Assembly (NCBI GenBank): GCA_020637515.1
Contig: JACKKG010000001.1
Coordinates: forward strand, 2,262,501-2,326,500
Length of the DNA: 64,000 nucleotides
Direction: 5' to 3'
From: Rhodobacter sp.
Lineage (GTDB): Bacteria; Pseudomonadota; Alphaproteobacteria; Rhodobacterales; Rhodobacteraceae
The translations under genes and the position numbers were made by a program. How positions within the stretch are numbered: position 1 is the first letter of the stretch; each line of letters opens with the position of its first letter. The notes beneath the pieces are model-generated. The model was not told where the DNA came from, searched no databases, and saw nothing but the letters and a program-made list of their open reading frames with translations. Below are positions 35,274-43,473 of this stretch, one piece after another.

Positions 35274-36313
35274 GCGGTCTGCCCGGTATAACGGCGCCGG
35301 TAGCGTGCGCCCAGGCTGGTCAGGATCTCGTAGCCGATGGTTCCGGCCTGCGCGGCCAGGTCATCGACGCCCTGGTGCGGGCCGAGAATGTCCAACGCGT
35401 CCGGCACCGTCTCAAGCGTCGAGACATCGACGGTGATCAGGTCCATCGACACCCGGCCGACCACGGGGCAGGCGGTGTCGCCAGCCCAGAGCGTGGCCTT
35501 GCCCGAAAGGGACCGCAGCAACCCGTCGGCGTAGCCCGAGGCCACCGTCGCGATGCTCGAGGGTTTGTCGGCAACCCAGGTGCCGTTGTATCCGACCGGC
35601 TCGCCGGTCGCGACCTCGCGCGTCTGGATGACGGGCAGGGACAGGGTGACGACCGGCAGCGCCTCGTCGAAGGGCGCGCCGCCGTAAAGGCCGATACCGG
35701 GCCGCGCCAGGTCGAAGTGGTAACCGGGTCCCAGCAGCACGCCGCCCGTCGCCGCCAGAGAGCGCGGCGCATCGCAGCCGTCGGTCATCTCGACAAAGGC
35801 CTCGCGCTGTTCGGCATTCATCACGTGCTGGGGCTCGTCCGCACAGGCCAGGTGCGACAGGATCAGTTTCGGGCCCTTGGGCAGCGCCAGCGCACGCACC
35901 GCCGACCATTCGGCGGGTTCCATGCCCAGCCGGTTCATGCCGGTATCGAGTTGCACGGCGAAGGCATGGTCGGGCAGGGATTCGAAATGGCGCACCATCT
36001 GTTCGGCCGAATTCAGCACGGGGATCAGGTCGAGGTTGCGCAGCGTCTGCGCATCGCCCGCCATGTGCCCGGAAAAGACGAAGATGCGGGGCCCGGCGCC
36101 CAAGGCCTGGCGGATCGCCGCGCCCTCTTCGGCGAGGGCCACGAAGAAGCTGCGCACCCCTGCGGCCGCCAGCCGGCGCGCGACCGGACCCGCGCCCAGC
36201 CCATAGGCGTCGGCCTTGATGGTGGCGCCGGTTTCGGCACGATTGAGCCGTGCCAGCCGCTGCCAGTTGGCGGCGATGGCGTCGAGGTCGATGGAGAGGC
36301 GGGCTGCGGTCAT
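35270..36313 (-). CDS. alr: Alanine racemase
   Basis: The 347-residue PLP enzyme interconverts L- and D-alanine for peptidoglycan. PLP lysine is K33 in ATIKADAYGLG and the second catalytic base is Y261 in ASGYADGLLRSLSG; GNNRLG-like MNRLGM and the C-terminal RVSMDLITVDV are also present. It is the first gene of the minus-strand trio alr-mlaE-mlaF. The ATG at 36313 has only a weak Shine-Dalgarno. The region upstream contains a consensus DnaA box. Confidence 0.96.
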   Translation of the reverse strand: MTAARLSIDLDAIAANWQRLARLNRAETGATIKADAYGLGAGPVARRLAAAGVRSFFVALAEEGAAIRQALGAGPRIFVFSGHMAGDAQTLRNLDLIPVLNSAEQMVRHFESLPDHAFAVQLDTGMNRLGMEPAEWSAVRALALPKGPKLILSHLACADEPQHVMNAEQREAFVEMTDGCDAPRSLAATGGVLLGPGYHFDLARPGIGLYGGAPFDEALPVVTLSLPVIQTREVATGEPVGYNGTWVADKPSSIATVASGYADGLLRSLSGKATLWAGDTACPVVGRVSMDLITVDVSTLETVPDALDILGPHQGVDDLAAQAGTIGYEILTSLGARYRRRYTGQTA

Positions 36314-36385
36314 GGCCCGAGGTTTGGCCTCCGGCGCCCTGTCAAGTCAAGCGCGAATGCACCCTGGGCGGGGTTCCGCCGAGGC

Positions 36386-36440
36386 TGTGGATAAGTCGCC
36401 TCAATTTTGTCTCATTGTTGAATGACCCTCTTGTGGATGC
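36386..36440. promoter_or_regulatory. DnaA-box pair upstream of alr
   Basis: TGTGGATAA at 36386-36394 is a perfect DnaA box on the minus strand (TTATCCACA), and TTGTGGATG at 36431-36439 is a weaker copy. The interval is A/T-richer (TCAATTTTGTCTCATTG) than its surroundings. Two boxes are too few for an origin; a regulatory site is possible. Confidence 0.4.
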
Positions 36441-36497
36441 GCCACGACAGAGAGATAGCACAGCGGCGATTCGTCGCGTGATTCACAGGAAAGACCC

Positions 36498-36587
36498 ATG
36501 TCGAAATTCGTCCGCCAACCCGCCAAGCCCGCGCCGCAACCCGCGCCGCGCCCGACGCAGAAATTCAGCGATTGGGCGATGATCTGA
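36498..36587 (+). CDS. Possible 29-residue Pro-rich small protein
   Basis: The ATG at 36498 follows AGGAAAG by four to seven bases and opens 29 codons: a basic start (MSKFVRQ), a Pro-Ala-Pro run, and the end QKFSDWAMI. It overlaps the end of the convergent cytochrome gene by 23 bases. It has a good ribosome-binding site and a bordering A/T-rich segment, but it is too short for coding bias to decide. No family recognised. Confidence 0.35.
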   Translation: MSKFVRQPAKPAPQPAPRPTQKFSDWAMI

Positions 36588-37476
36588 GCGCGATCAGGTA
36601 AGCCGCGATCGCCGCCCGATCCTCGGGGGCGATATGGCCAAGGTTGGCAACCACGTCAGCCATCTCACCCCCGACCACATCGAATTCGGGGGTGAAGCCG
36701 CTCTGAAGATAAGCGGCGATATCCGCGGCGGACCAGCCTTCGGGTGGCAGCGCCGGGATCCGGCCCGTGCCCGTGAGCGCGGGCGCCCCCGCAAGCCAGT
36801 GTGACCTGTCGAGACCGCCGAGCGCGTCGCGCGGCGTGTGGCATTCGCCACAATGCCCCCAGGATTCGACCAGGTCGCGGCCACGTTCGACCTGCGGGTC
36901 GGTGCTGGGCGGGGTGGCGAAATCCGTGGTGAAATTCAGCAGCTTCCACAACCCCAATCCGCGCCGGATCGAGAACGGAAAGCGGACCTCGTGCGGCAGC
37001 GAGGGCGTGGCATCGGCCGGCAGCGTCTGCCAGAAGGCCCAAAGATCGGCCACGTCCTGCGGCGTCGCGTGGGCGTAGGTCGTATAGGGAAAGGCGGGGT
37101 AGTAATGCGCGCCCCGGGGCGAGACGCCACGCAGCAGCGCCGTCGCGAACTGATCCAGCGTCCAGCGCCCGATCCCGGCCTGGGGGGCCATCGAAATGTT
37201 CGGCGCATGGAAGGTGCCAAAGGGCGTGGCAAAGGCCCGCCCCCCGGCCAGCACCAGGCGCGCCGCGTCGGGGGCCTGCGATTCGACCCCCGGCGCGTCG
37301 TGGCAACTGGCGCAGCCTCCGGTCCAGAAGACCTGCTCACCGCGCGCCGCATCCCCTTGGGCGAGATGCAGCGCGGCCAGCGTGTCGTCGGGCAGGGCGG
37401 CGGGTCGGGTCAGAACCCAGAAACCCGCCAGCCCGGCCGCGCCCAGGACCAGGGCCGCGCCAATCAGCCGCTTCAT
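36565..37476 (-). CDS. Diheme cytochrome c, membrane-anchored
   Basis: The 303-residue protein has an N-terminal hydrophobic anchor (about 5-23) and two heme sites, CASCH (C55, C58, H59) and CGECH (C209, C212, H213). Met ligand candidates occur after each, for example NISMAPQAGIG. The layout resembles cytochrome subunits of periplasmic alcohol/aldehyde dehydrogenases or SoxX-type carriers, so it probably takes electrons from a periplasmic dehydrogenase not seen here. GGAG lies seven bases before the ATG. It follows the cytochrome c' gene by four bases, so the two form an operon. Confidence 0.85.
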   Translation of the reverse strand: MKRLIGAALVLGAAGLAGFWVLTRPAALPDDTLAALHLAQGDAARGEQVFWTGGCASCHDAPGVESQAPDAARLVLAGGRAFATPFGTFHAPNISMAPQAGIGRWTLDQFATALLRGVSPRGAHYYPAFPYTTYAHATPQDVADLWAFWQTLPADATPSLPHEVRFPFSIRRGLGLWKLLNFTTDFATPPSTDPQVERGRDLVESWGHCGECHTPRDALGGLDRSHWLAGAPALTGTGRIPALPPEGWSAADIAAYLQSGFTPEFDVVGGEMADVVANLGHIAPEDRAAIAAYLIALRSSPNR

Positions 37477-37480
37477 GCGC

Positions 37481-37942
37481 TCACTCCGGCTGGCGATAGG
37501 TCTGGTGGCAGCCACCGCACGCGCCGCCCAGGTTCCGCACGGCCCCTTGCAGCGTCGCGAGGTCTGTCCCCGCGGCCGCGGCCATCGCTTCGGATGCGGT
37601 GGCCAGCGTGGCATAGCGGGCTTCGAAACCGGCCATGTCATCCCAGATGGCCGGCAGGGCGCGGGTGTCGTCGGCGCTCATGTTGTCCGAGCCTTCGGGC
37701 CACATGCGGCCGTGGTCGATGGTGGCGATCTGGTGCAGGCTGGTGGCTGCCGCGCTGGCCATCGCCGCGTCAAAGGGGATGCGTCCCTGTGCCATGCCCC
37801 CCAGAACGCCCAGGTTGTAGGCCATGAGGTTCATCTGCGCCTGACGCGCGATGATGTTCGGGTCCGAGGTCTCCTCGGCGCCGGCCAGCGTCGGCAAGGC
37901 CAGCGTTGCGGCGAGGGCAAGGGCAGTCGCGGTGCGGAACAT
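37481..37942 (-). CDS. Cytochrome c' family protein
   Basis: A 153-residue periplasmic four-helix protein with a signal peptide (about 1-22, ending AGA) and a single C-terminal heme site CGGCH (C142, C145, H146) followed by QTYR, the mark of cytochrome c'. Q35-M37 (RQAQMNL) is in the position of the usual distal ligand segment. Cytochromes c' bind NO and may protect against nitrosative stress. The gene precedes the diheme cytochrome and is divergent from a glycosyltransferase-like gene. Confidence 0.9.
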   Translation of the reverse strand: MFRTATALALAATLALPTLAGAEETSDPNIIARQAQMNLMAYNLGVLGGMAQGRIPFDAAMASAAATSLHQIATIDHGRMWPEGSDNMSADDTRALPAIWDDMAGFEARYATLATASEAMAAAAGTDLATLQGAVRNLGGACGGCHQTYRQPE

Positions 37943-38129
37943 GGGGCTCTCCCTGTTGGTGTGTGCGGGCGCAGGATAGGCACAGCTTTGACGGGTGCGC
38001 GGTCGCATTTGCGTGAGCGGGGTGCCGATCGGCGCACAAAGTCTGTGACCTGGCGCACAATCGCACCGCCGCTTGCCGCCGCACGCGCCTTTGTCTAGGG
38101 TCGCGCCGACCATCCGGCGAGTCCCCTGA

Positions 38130-39251
38130 ATGCCCGAACCCCGCGCGATCGACGCCCTGACCGGCCTGACCCTGCCCGAAGGGGCGCCAAGGCGCGGCTT
38201 GCCGCCGCTGGTGCGTTTTCGCACCGACGACCCGGGGCTGCGCGCGCGCTATGACGACGACGTGCTCTATTATTCCGCGGTCTGGTTGCAGGACCGGGGC
38301 TTGCTGCGGCTCTATGGTCCCCGGGCGCTGAACCTGGCGCCGCTGCTGGCGCGCGCCGGGTATGCGACCGACCGGGGCCCCTTGCCGGCGCCCAGGCTGC
38401 GGCATTTCAAGCGGTATGTGATCGCCGAGTTCGCGCTGACCACGCCGGCTGACCGGTTGATCCTGACACTGGACGGGCGGACGCAGGCGATGGCGATCCT
38501 GCATCAGGCGACGGATGTCTTTGCGGGGCTGAACACCGTCTACACCATGTCGCAGAACAACGATCCCGACTGGATCGTGGACTGGATGGCGCATCTCAAC
38601 CGCCATCACGGGGCCGAGGCGCTGCTGATCTCGGACAATGCCTCGACGGCCTATCCGCTGGAGCACCTGCTGGAGCGGCTGCGCGGGCTGGATTTCCTGA
38701 AGGCGGTGCGCATCCTGTCGGTGCCGTTCCGCTATGGCCCCAGTTCGGCCATCTGCCGCCGTGCCTCGCAGGCCCGGTTCCTGCAAACCGGCATCGCCAA
38801 CACGAACCGCGATCTCTACCTCGGGCGGGCGCGGGCGGTCCTGTCGTGCGATGTGGACGAGATCGTGGTGTCGAACAGCGGTGCCAGCGTGTTCGACGCG
38901 GCGCGCGACCGGCGGCTGGGCGTGATGACCTTTCCCGGCTATTGGCGCTTTGCCAAACCGGGCCGGGGCAAGCCCCTGCACGCCGATCACCTGTGGATCG
39001 ACCCGGCCCGGGCCCGGGCCTGCCCGTCGAAATACGCCCTTGACCCGCAGGGGGTGGTGGGGCGCTGGTCCTGGATGACCCATTCGCTGGAATCGCTGCC
39101 CCGCAGTTGGATCTCCGGCGCGCCCGATTTCTGGTTCGCGCATTGCCACGGCATTTCCACGCGCTGGAAAGAGGGCCGCGAAGAGACCGCCGATACCGTG
39201 GACTGGCAGATCGACCCGGCGTTGCAGGCGCTGTGGGACAAGCGCGGCTAA
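38130..39251 (+). CDS. Glycosyltransferase-like protein (GT92-like)
   Basis: The 373-residue cytosolic protein contains FKRYVIAEFALTTPADR, YTMSQNNDPDWIVDWM and an acidic DVDE (241-244) in VLSCDVDEIVVSN, which resembles the nucleotide-sugar metal site of GT-A enzymes, notably GT92 (DUF23). Later FWFAHCHGISTRWK is also conserved-looking. The neighbouring GT2, methyltransferase and waaA genes support a surface polysaccharide or LPS role. The donor and acceptor are unknown, and my family call is tentative. Its stop overlaps the convergent GT2 gene by four bases. Confidence 0.65.
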   Translation: MPEPRAIDALTGLTLPEGAPRRGLPPLVRFRTDDPGLRARYDDDVLYYSAVWLQDRGLLRLYGPRALNLAPLLARAGYATDRGPLPAPRLRHFKRYVIAEFALTTPADRLILTLDGRTQAMAILHQATDVFAGLNTVYTMSQNNDPDWIVDWMAHLNRHHGAEALLISDNASTAYPLEHLLERLRGLDFLKAVRILSVPFRYGPSSAICRRASQARFLQTGIANTNRDLYLGRARAVLSCDVDEIVVSNSGASVFDAARDRRLGVMTFPGYWRFAKPGRGKPLHADHLWIDPARARACPSKYALDPQGVVGRWSWMTHSLESLPRSWISGAPDFWFAHCHGISTRWKEGREETADTVDWQIDPALQALWDKRG

Positions 39252-40168
39252 CCCCGCCGCCGCAGCCGCTGTTCCAGCGTGAAGGCCAGCCAGATCAGTT
39301 TGTTGCGCTTCATTTCGTCAAAGACGAACGGCCTTTTGATGCGCGGGTCCTCGGCGGTCAGCCAATCTTCGGCGATCGGCAGATCCAGGGGCGCGCGCGC
39401 GCGCAGGCGGGCCACGGCCGCGCCGTCCAGCGCCCGCAACCGGTTGGCCCCCGAGGTCCCCCGCGTCGCCCAGCGATGCACCCACGAGCGGGTGCGCGCG
39501 CGGTGCCGGAAGACCGGAACCTCTGGGCAGTAAAAACCCCAGGGGTCAGCCAGGATCGCCATGCCCTGCGGGAACAGCGCGGCCGCGTTCTGTTCGTTGC
39601 GGGGCTCGCTGCGCTGAAAGCGCCACTCGGCGGCGCGCAGCACCGGCACATGCGCCAGCGCGATATCGGCATAGGTCAGATGCGCCACACCGTCCGCGCC
39701 GCGCAGGGGCTGCATCAGCCGATGCACCGGATCGGGCACGAAGCGGCGCGCCCAGGGGCGCTTTTTCTTGGCCTTCAGAAAGAACGGATAGAGAAAGGCC
39801 CCGCCGGTTTGCCGCAGATGGTCGCCAAGCGCCGCGATCTCGGCGCCCGAGACGTCGCGGACGATCTGACTGTCGTCTTGCAGATACAGCAGAAGCGGCG
39901 TCTCGCACAGTTCGAGCGCGCGCTGCATGTTGCCGTAAAGGCCGCCGTGCCAGTCGCTGCCGGCGCCGCCGATGACCACGCGCGCCCCGCGTTCGTTTTC
40001 GGCGCGGCGCAGTTCGGCCTGTTGCACCGGGTCGTCCGAGGCGTCGTCCATCACCAGGATCCGCGCCCCGGGCAGGTGCCGGTGCACCGAGTCGACGCAA
40101 TTGCGCAGATAATCGGGCCGGTTGTAGGACATGATCGCGACGGTCAGCAGGCTGTCGGTCTCGCTCAC
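39248..40168 (-). CDS. Glycosyltransferase family 2
   Basis: A 306-residue GT-A enzyme with the N-terminal VAIMSYNRPDYLRNCVDSV, ILVMDDASDDP (nucleotide site) and LLLYLQDDSQIV (DxD-like metal site). The C-terminal half is hydrophilic with basic patches and no membrane helix, so it is probably a soluble or peripheral transferase for LPS or capsule sugars. The GTG at 40168 follows GAGGA by nine bases; a TTG at 40201 would add 11 residues without support. It is in tandem with the methyltransferase and waaA on the minus strand. Confidence 0.85.
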   Translation of the reverse strand: MSETDSLLTVAIMSYNRPDYLRNCVDSVHRHLPGARILVMDDASDDPVQQAELRRAENERGARVVIGGAGSDWHGGLYGNMQRALELCETPLLLYLQDDSQIVRDVSGAEIAALGDHLRQTGGAFLYPFFLKAKKKRPWARRFVPDPVHRLMQPLRGADGVAHLTYADIALAHVPVLRAAEWRFQRSEPRNEQNAAALFPQGMAILADPWGFYCPEVPVFRHRARTRSWVHRWATRGTSGANRLRALDGAAVARLRARAPLDLPIAEDWLTAEDPRIKRPFVFDEMKRNKLIWLAFTLEQRLRRRG

Positions 40169-40207
40169 GGCTCGGGTCCTCGGTCCTGGGGCGTCGGGCA
40201 AAGGGCG

Positions 40208-41149
40208 TCAGGCGCCCGCGCGCTGCCCGGCAAAGCGCATCAGCACCGCGCGCGGGTCGGCGCCCTTGATCGCCTTGCGGGTTGCCCATTGCTGGGCCAG
40301 CTTGCGAAAGACCGACAGCCCGCCGCCCTGGGCCAGGTATTCCGGCAGGCCGCGTTTGGCGAACCGCTCGTCGGCGATGCGCCGGGCCTCGGCCCGGGGG
40401 GCGGTGTCCTGCTCCGCCGCCGCCGCCCGCTTGCGAAAGATCATGTAGAGATCCTTTGTGCTGCGGGCCAGATCGACGGTGAAATGTTCGGACCCCAGCA
40501 TCCGCAGCGTGGGTTCGGTGAAATAGTTGATATGCGCCTTGAAGAAGGTGTTGCGCGGCGGCAGCAGGGCCGAGCCGAAATTCGGCACCTCGATCACCAG
40601 CAACCCGTCATCGTTCAGCAATCCGGCGATCTGCGCGAAGACCGCGCGCGGGTGGGCCAGATGCTCCAGCACATGAAACAGCGTGATGACATCGAACCGG
40701 TCCGAGGGCGCCAGGTCCGAAACCTCGGCGCGGCTCAGGTCGATGCCCAGGTGCGTGCGCGCATAATCCACATAGTCGCCGTTCGGGTCGATGCCGCGCG
40801 CGGTCAGTCCGGCCTCTTGCGCGAGGAACACGAATTCGCCGCCCCCGGCACCGATATCCAGCAGCCGGGCCCCGCGGCGGGTCAGCGGCAACACTGGCGC
40901 GAGCCGTCCGGCGGCCTTGCCGCCCGCCTTGTGAACGTTGCGCAACTTGGGCACAGCGCTGCCGCGATAGGCGGCGCGGTATTCGCTGGCGTAAAACGCC
41001 GACAGCGCGGCATCGTCGGGAACCGTGTCCAGTTGCACCATGCCGCAGGTGGCGCAGACGGCAATGTCCAGGGGCTGGCCGTCCTTGGCGTCCCGGGTGG
41101 CATGAACCGCGCGGTCAGAGCCGCCACACAGCAGGCAGGGACCGGGCAT
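40208..41149 (-). CDS. Class I SAM-dependent methyltransferase with N-terminal zinc ribbon
   Basis: The 313-residue protein has two Cys pairs at the N-terminus (CLLCGG, C5/C8, and CATCG, C32/C35) forming a zinc ribbon, then a Rossmann methyltransferase with SAM loop LLDIGAGGGEF (about 94-104), LFHVLEHLAHP and a C-terminal domain. This order matches sugar C-methyltransferases and related enzymes in polysaccharide clusters. It lies between GT2 and waaA, which supports methylation of a surface sugar. The exact acceptor is unknown. Confidence 0.85.
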   Translation of the reverse strand: MPGPCLLCGGSDRAVHATRDAKDGQPLDIAVCATCGMVQLDTVPDDAALSAFYASEYRAAYRGSAVPKLRNVHKAGGKAAGRLAPVLPLTRRGARLLDIGAGGGEFVFLAQEAGLTARGIDPNGDYVDYARTHLGIDLSRAEVSDLAPSDRFDVITLFHVLEHLAHPRAVFAQIAGLLNDDGLLVIEVPNFGSALLPPRNTFFKAHINYFTEPTLRMLGSEHFTVDLARSTKDLYMIFRKRAAAAEQDTAPRAEARRIADERFAKRGLPEYLAQGGGLSVFRKLAQQWATRKAIKGADPRAVLMRFAGQRAGA

Positions 41150-41272
41150 GTCAGCGGGCCTCGGGCCGGGGCAAGAGGGACGGGGTCATGGGCGGTCCTC
41201 GATCTGGGCCCCGGGGCAAGGGGCGATGTGCAAGCCTTCTAGCGCGGAACACGCGGGCTGAAAACCTGCATT

Positions 41273-42580
41273 TCAGCGCGCCGGAAGCCGGGCCAGGACG
41301 GTCTCCATCGCCGCGACGGCGGTTTCCAACGGGTGCAGGTTGTCAGCCTGAACCCGCGCCGCGCCGGCCAGAAAGGGGGCGCGGAACGCCGGGTCCTGCG
41401 CGGCGACCACGGCCCGTGCCATGGCCTGGGCATCGCGAACCTCCAGCGCGCCGCCTTCGGCGGCCAGGCGCGCATAGGCGGCGGCGAAATTGCCGACATC
41501 GGGGCCGTGCAGCACCATGACGCCCAGGGCGACGGCCTCGAACGGGTTCTTGCCGGTCAGCGGCGGGCCCGAGGGCACGGGCATCGAATTGCCGGTATAG
41601 GCGACGGGGACCAGGCGATACCACAGGCCCATCTCGCCGATCGTGTCGGCGATGTAGACGCTGGTGTCGGCGGTGATCGGGTCCTGACGCGAGCGCCGGG
41701 CGATGGCCGCCGCCGGAAAGAGCGCGCGCGCCGCCGCTTCGGTCGCGTCGGCCTCGGTCCTTTGGCGGGGGGCGATCAGGAACAGCAGATCCGGCCGCTG
41801 CGCGCGCGCCAGGCCATGGGCCTGCATCAGCAGCGGTTCTTCGACCGCCTTGGTCGAGGCCGCCAGCCAGCGCGGCCGGGCACCGATTTGCCGGTCCAGA
41901 ACCGCACGTTCGGCCGCTTGATCGGGCAGGGGCGCCGAGGCCGCCTTGAGCACGCCCATGACCGACATCTTCGCCGCCGGCGCGCCCAGATCCTTGAACC
42001 GTTCCAGCGAGTCCGCGTCCTGCACCAGGATCTGGTCGAACAGGTTCATCAGATAGCCGTTGCTGGCCGCGACCCGGCGGCGGCGGCGATAGCGGCGCGC
42101 GGTGACATGGGTGTTCAGCAGCACCATCGGCAGGCCGGCGCGGCGTGCGCGGGTCAGCATCACGGGCCACATGTCGGCTTCGGCCACGATCAGCGCGTCG
42201 GGCCGCCAGTGGCGCAGGAAGCGGCGCAAGGCGGCAGGGTAATCGGCGGGCGCGAACTGGTGGATCACCCGCGCCGGCAGGCCACGCTGCGCCAGCGCCT
42301 GCGCCGAGGCCAGGGTGTGCGTGGTCAGCAGCACCGACAGATCCGGGTGCGCGGCGCCAAGCCGGTCCAGCAACGAGACCAGCGCCTGCGCCTCGCCGAC
42401 GGACACGGCGTGAAACCACAGCAGCCGGCCGTCGGGGCGGGCGCGGGTGAAATAGCCCAGTTTCTCGCGGCCGCGCGTGCGGTCCTCGCGCCCCTTGCGC
42501 TGGCGCAGCCACAGCACCACGCGCCAGAACGGCGCCGACACGGCGGCAAAACCCAGATAGAGACGCAGAAGCAAGGGCAT
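41273..42580 (-). CDS. waaA: 3-deoxy-D-manno-octulosonic acid transferase
   Basis: The 435-residue GT30 enzyme adds Kdo to lipid A. It has an N-terminal membrane-association segment (about 1-22), LWFHAVSVGEAQALVSLL, LTTHTLASAQA (first GT-B domain), EADMWPVM, and the second-domain CMP-Kdo site IAPRQRTEADATEA and GNSMPVPSGPPLTGKNPFEA. The ATG at 42580 gives a family-like N-terminus; an in-frame start at 42652 adds Pro/Arg-rich residues, and neither has a strong ribosome site. It anchors the envelope-sugar group 38.1-42.6 kb. Confidence 0.9.
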   Translation of the reverse strand: MPLLLRLYLGFAAVSAPFWRVVLWLRQRKGREDRTRGREKLGYFTRARPDGRLLWFHAVSVGEAQALVSLLDRLGAAHPDLSVLLTTHTLASAQALAQRGLPARVIHQFAPADYPAALRRFLRHWRPDALIVAEADMWPVMLTRARRAGLPMVLLNTHVTARRYRRRRRVAASNGYLMNLFDQILVQDADSLERFKDLGAPAAKMSVMGVLKAASAPLPDQAAERAVLDRQIGARPRWLAASTKAVEEPLLMQAHGLARAQRPDLLFLIAPRQRTEADATEAAARALFPAAAIARRSRQDPITADTSVYIADTIGEMGLWYRLVPVAYTGNSMPVPSGPPLTGKNPFEAVALGVMVLHGPDVGNFAAAYARLAAEGGALEVRDAQAMARAVVAAQDPAFRAPFLAGAARVQADNLHPLETAVAAMETVLARLPAR

Positions 42581-42678
42581 GTCGCGGGGCGGCCTTTCGC
42601 GCGGGGTCGGGTTGCGACGGGATAGCGCCGAGGGGGCGTCCGCGCAAGCCATGGGCTGAAAGCCGCCCGCGCGCCGCC

Positions 42679-43473
42679 TCAGCGACCGGTCCAGACCGGA
42701 TCGCGCTTTTCGGCAAAGGCGCGTTGTCCCTCGTGCAGGTCGTCCGAGCCGTAGAGCCGGTCCACGGTGGGGAACTGCCGCTTGGTCACCCGGTTCAGCG
42801 CGTCCTGAAAGCGCATCGCCTCGGCCTCGCGCACGATTTCCTTGATCGCCGCATAGACCAGCGGCGGGCCGGATTCCAGCAACCGCGCCAGGTCCCAGGC
42901 GCGCGCCAGCAGGTCGCCGGGCGCGCAGATCTCGCGCACCAGGCCCCAGGCCTTGGCCTCGGTCGCGTCGAACCAGCGCCCGGTCAGCAGCAGGTCCATC
43001 GCGACATGATAAGGCACCCGTTTCGGCAGCTTGATCGAGGCCGCATCCGCGACCGTGCCCGAGCGGATTTCGGGCAGGGCGAAGGTGGCGGTCTCGCTGG
43101 CCACGATCAGATCCGCCGAAAGCGCCAGCTCCAGACCGCCGCCGCAGCAGATGCCGTTGATCGCGGCGATCACCGGCTTGTTGAGGTTGGGCAACTCCTG
43201 CAAGCCGCCGAACCCGCCGACGCCATAATCGCCATCGACCGCGTCACCCCCTGCGGCGGCCTTGAGATCCCAGCCAGGGCAGAAGAACTTGTCGCCCTCG
43301 GCCCGCAGGATGGCGACCCGCAGGCTGTCGTCATCGCGAAAGTCGCGGAACACAGCGCCCATGACGCGGCTGGTGGCCAGGTCGATGGCATTCGCCTTTG
43401 GCCGGTCCAGGGTCACCTCGAGAATGGCGCCCTCGCGCCGCGTCCTGATCGGGCTTTCGGTCAGATTGATCAT
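42679..43473 (-). CDS. Crotonase, carnitinyl-CoA dehydratase (CaiD)-like
   Basis: A 264-residue enoyl-CoA hydratase family enzyme with oxyanion segments CPGWDLKAAAGG and NGICCGGGLELALSADLIV, the catalytic Glu in ALPEIRSGTVADAASIKLP, and a CaiD-like C-terminus (KRDPVWTGR). CaiD reversibly hydrates crotonobetainyl-CoA to L-carnitinyl-CoA. The ATG at 43473 follows GGAGG by five bases and overlaps the ligase stop (ATGA). Context with carnitine dehydrogenase makes the carnitine substrate likely, though crotonases are easily confused. Confidence 0.85.
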   Translation of the reverse strand: MINLTESPIRTRREGAILEVTLDRPKANAIDLATSRVMGAVFRDFRDDDSLRVAILRAEGDKFFCPGWDLKAAAGGDAVDGDYGVGGFGGLQELPNLNKPVIAAINGICCGGGLELALSADLIVASETATFALPEIRSGTVADAASIKLPKRVPYHVAMDLLLTGRWFDATEAKAWGLVREICAPGDLLARAWDLARLLESGPPLVYAAIKEIVREAEAMRFQDALNRVTKRQFPTVDRLYGSDDLHEGQRAFAEKRDPVWTGR

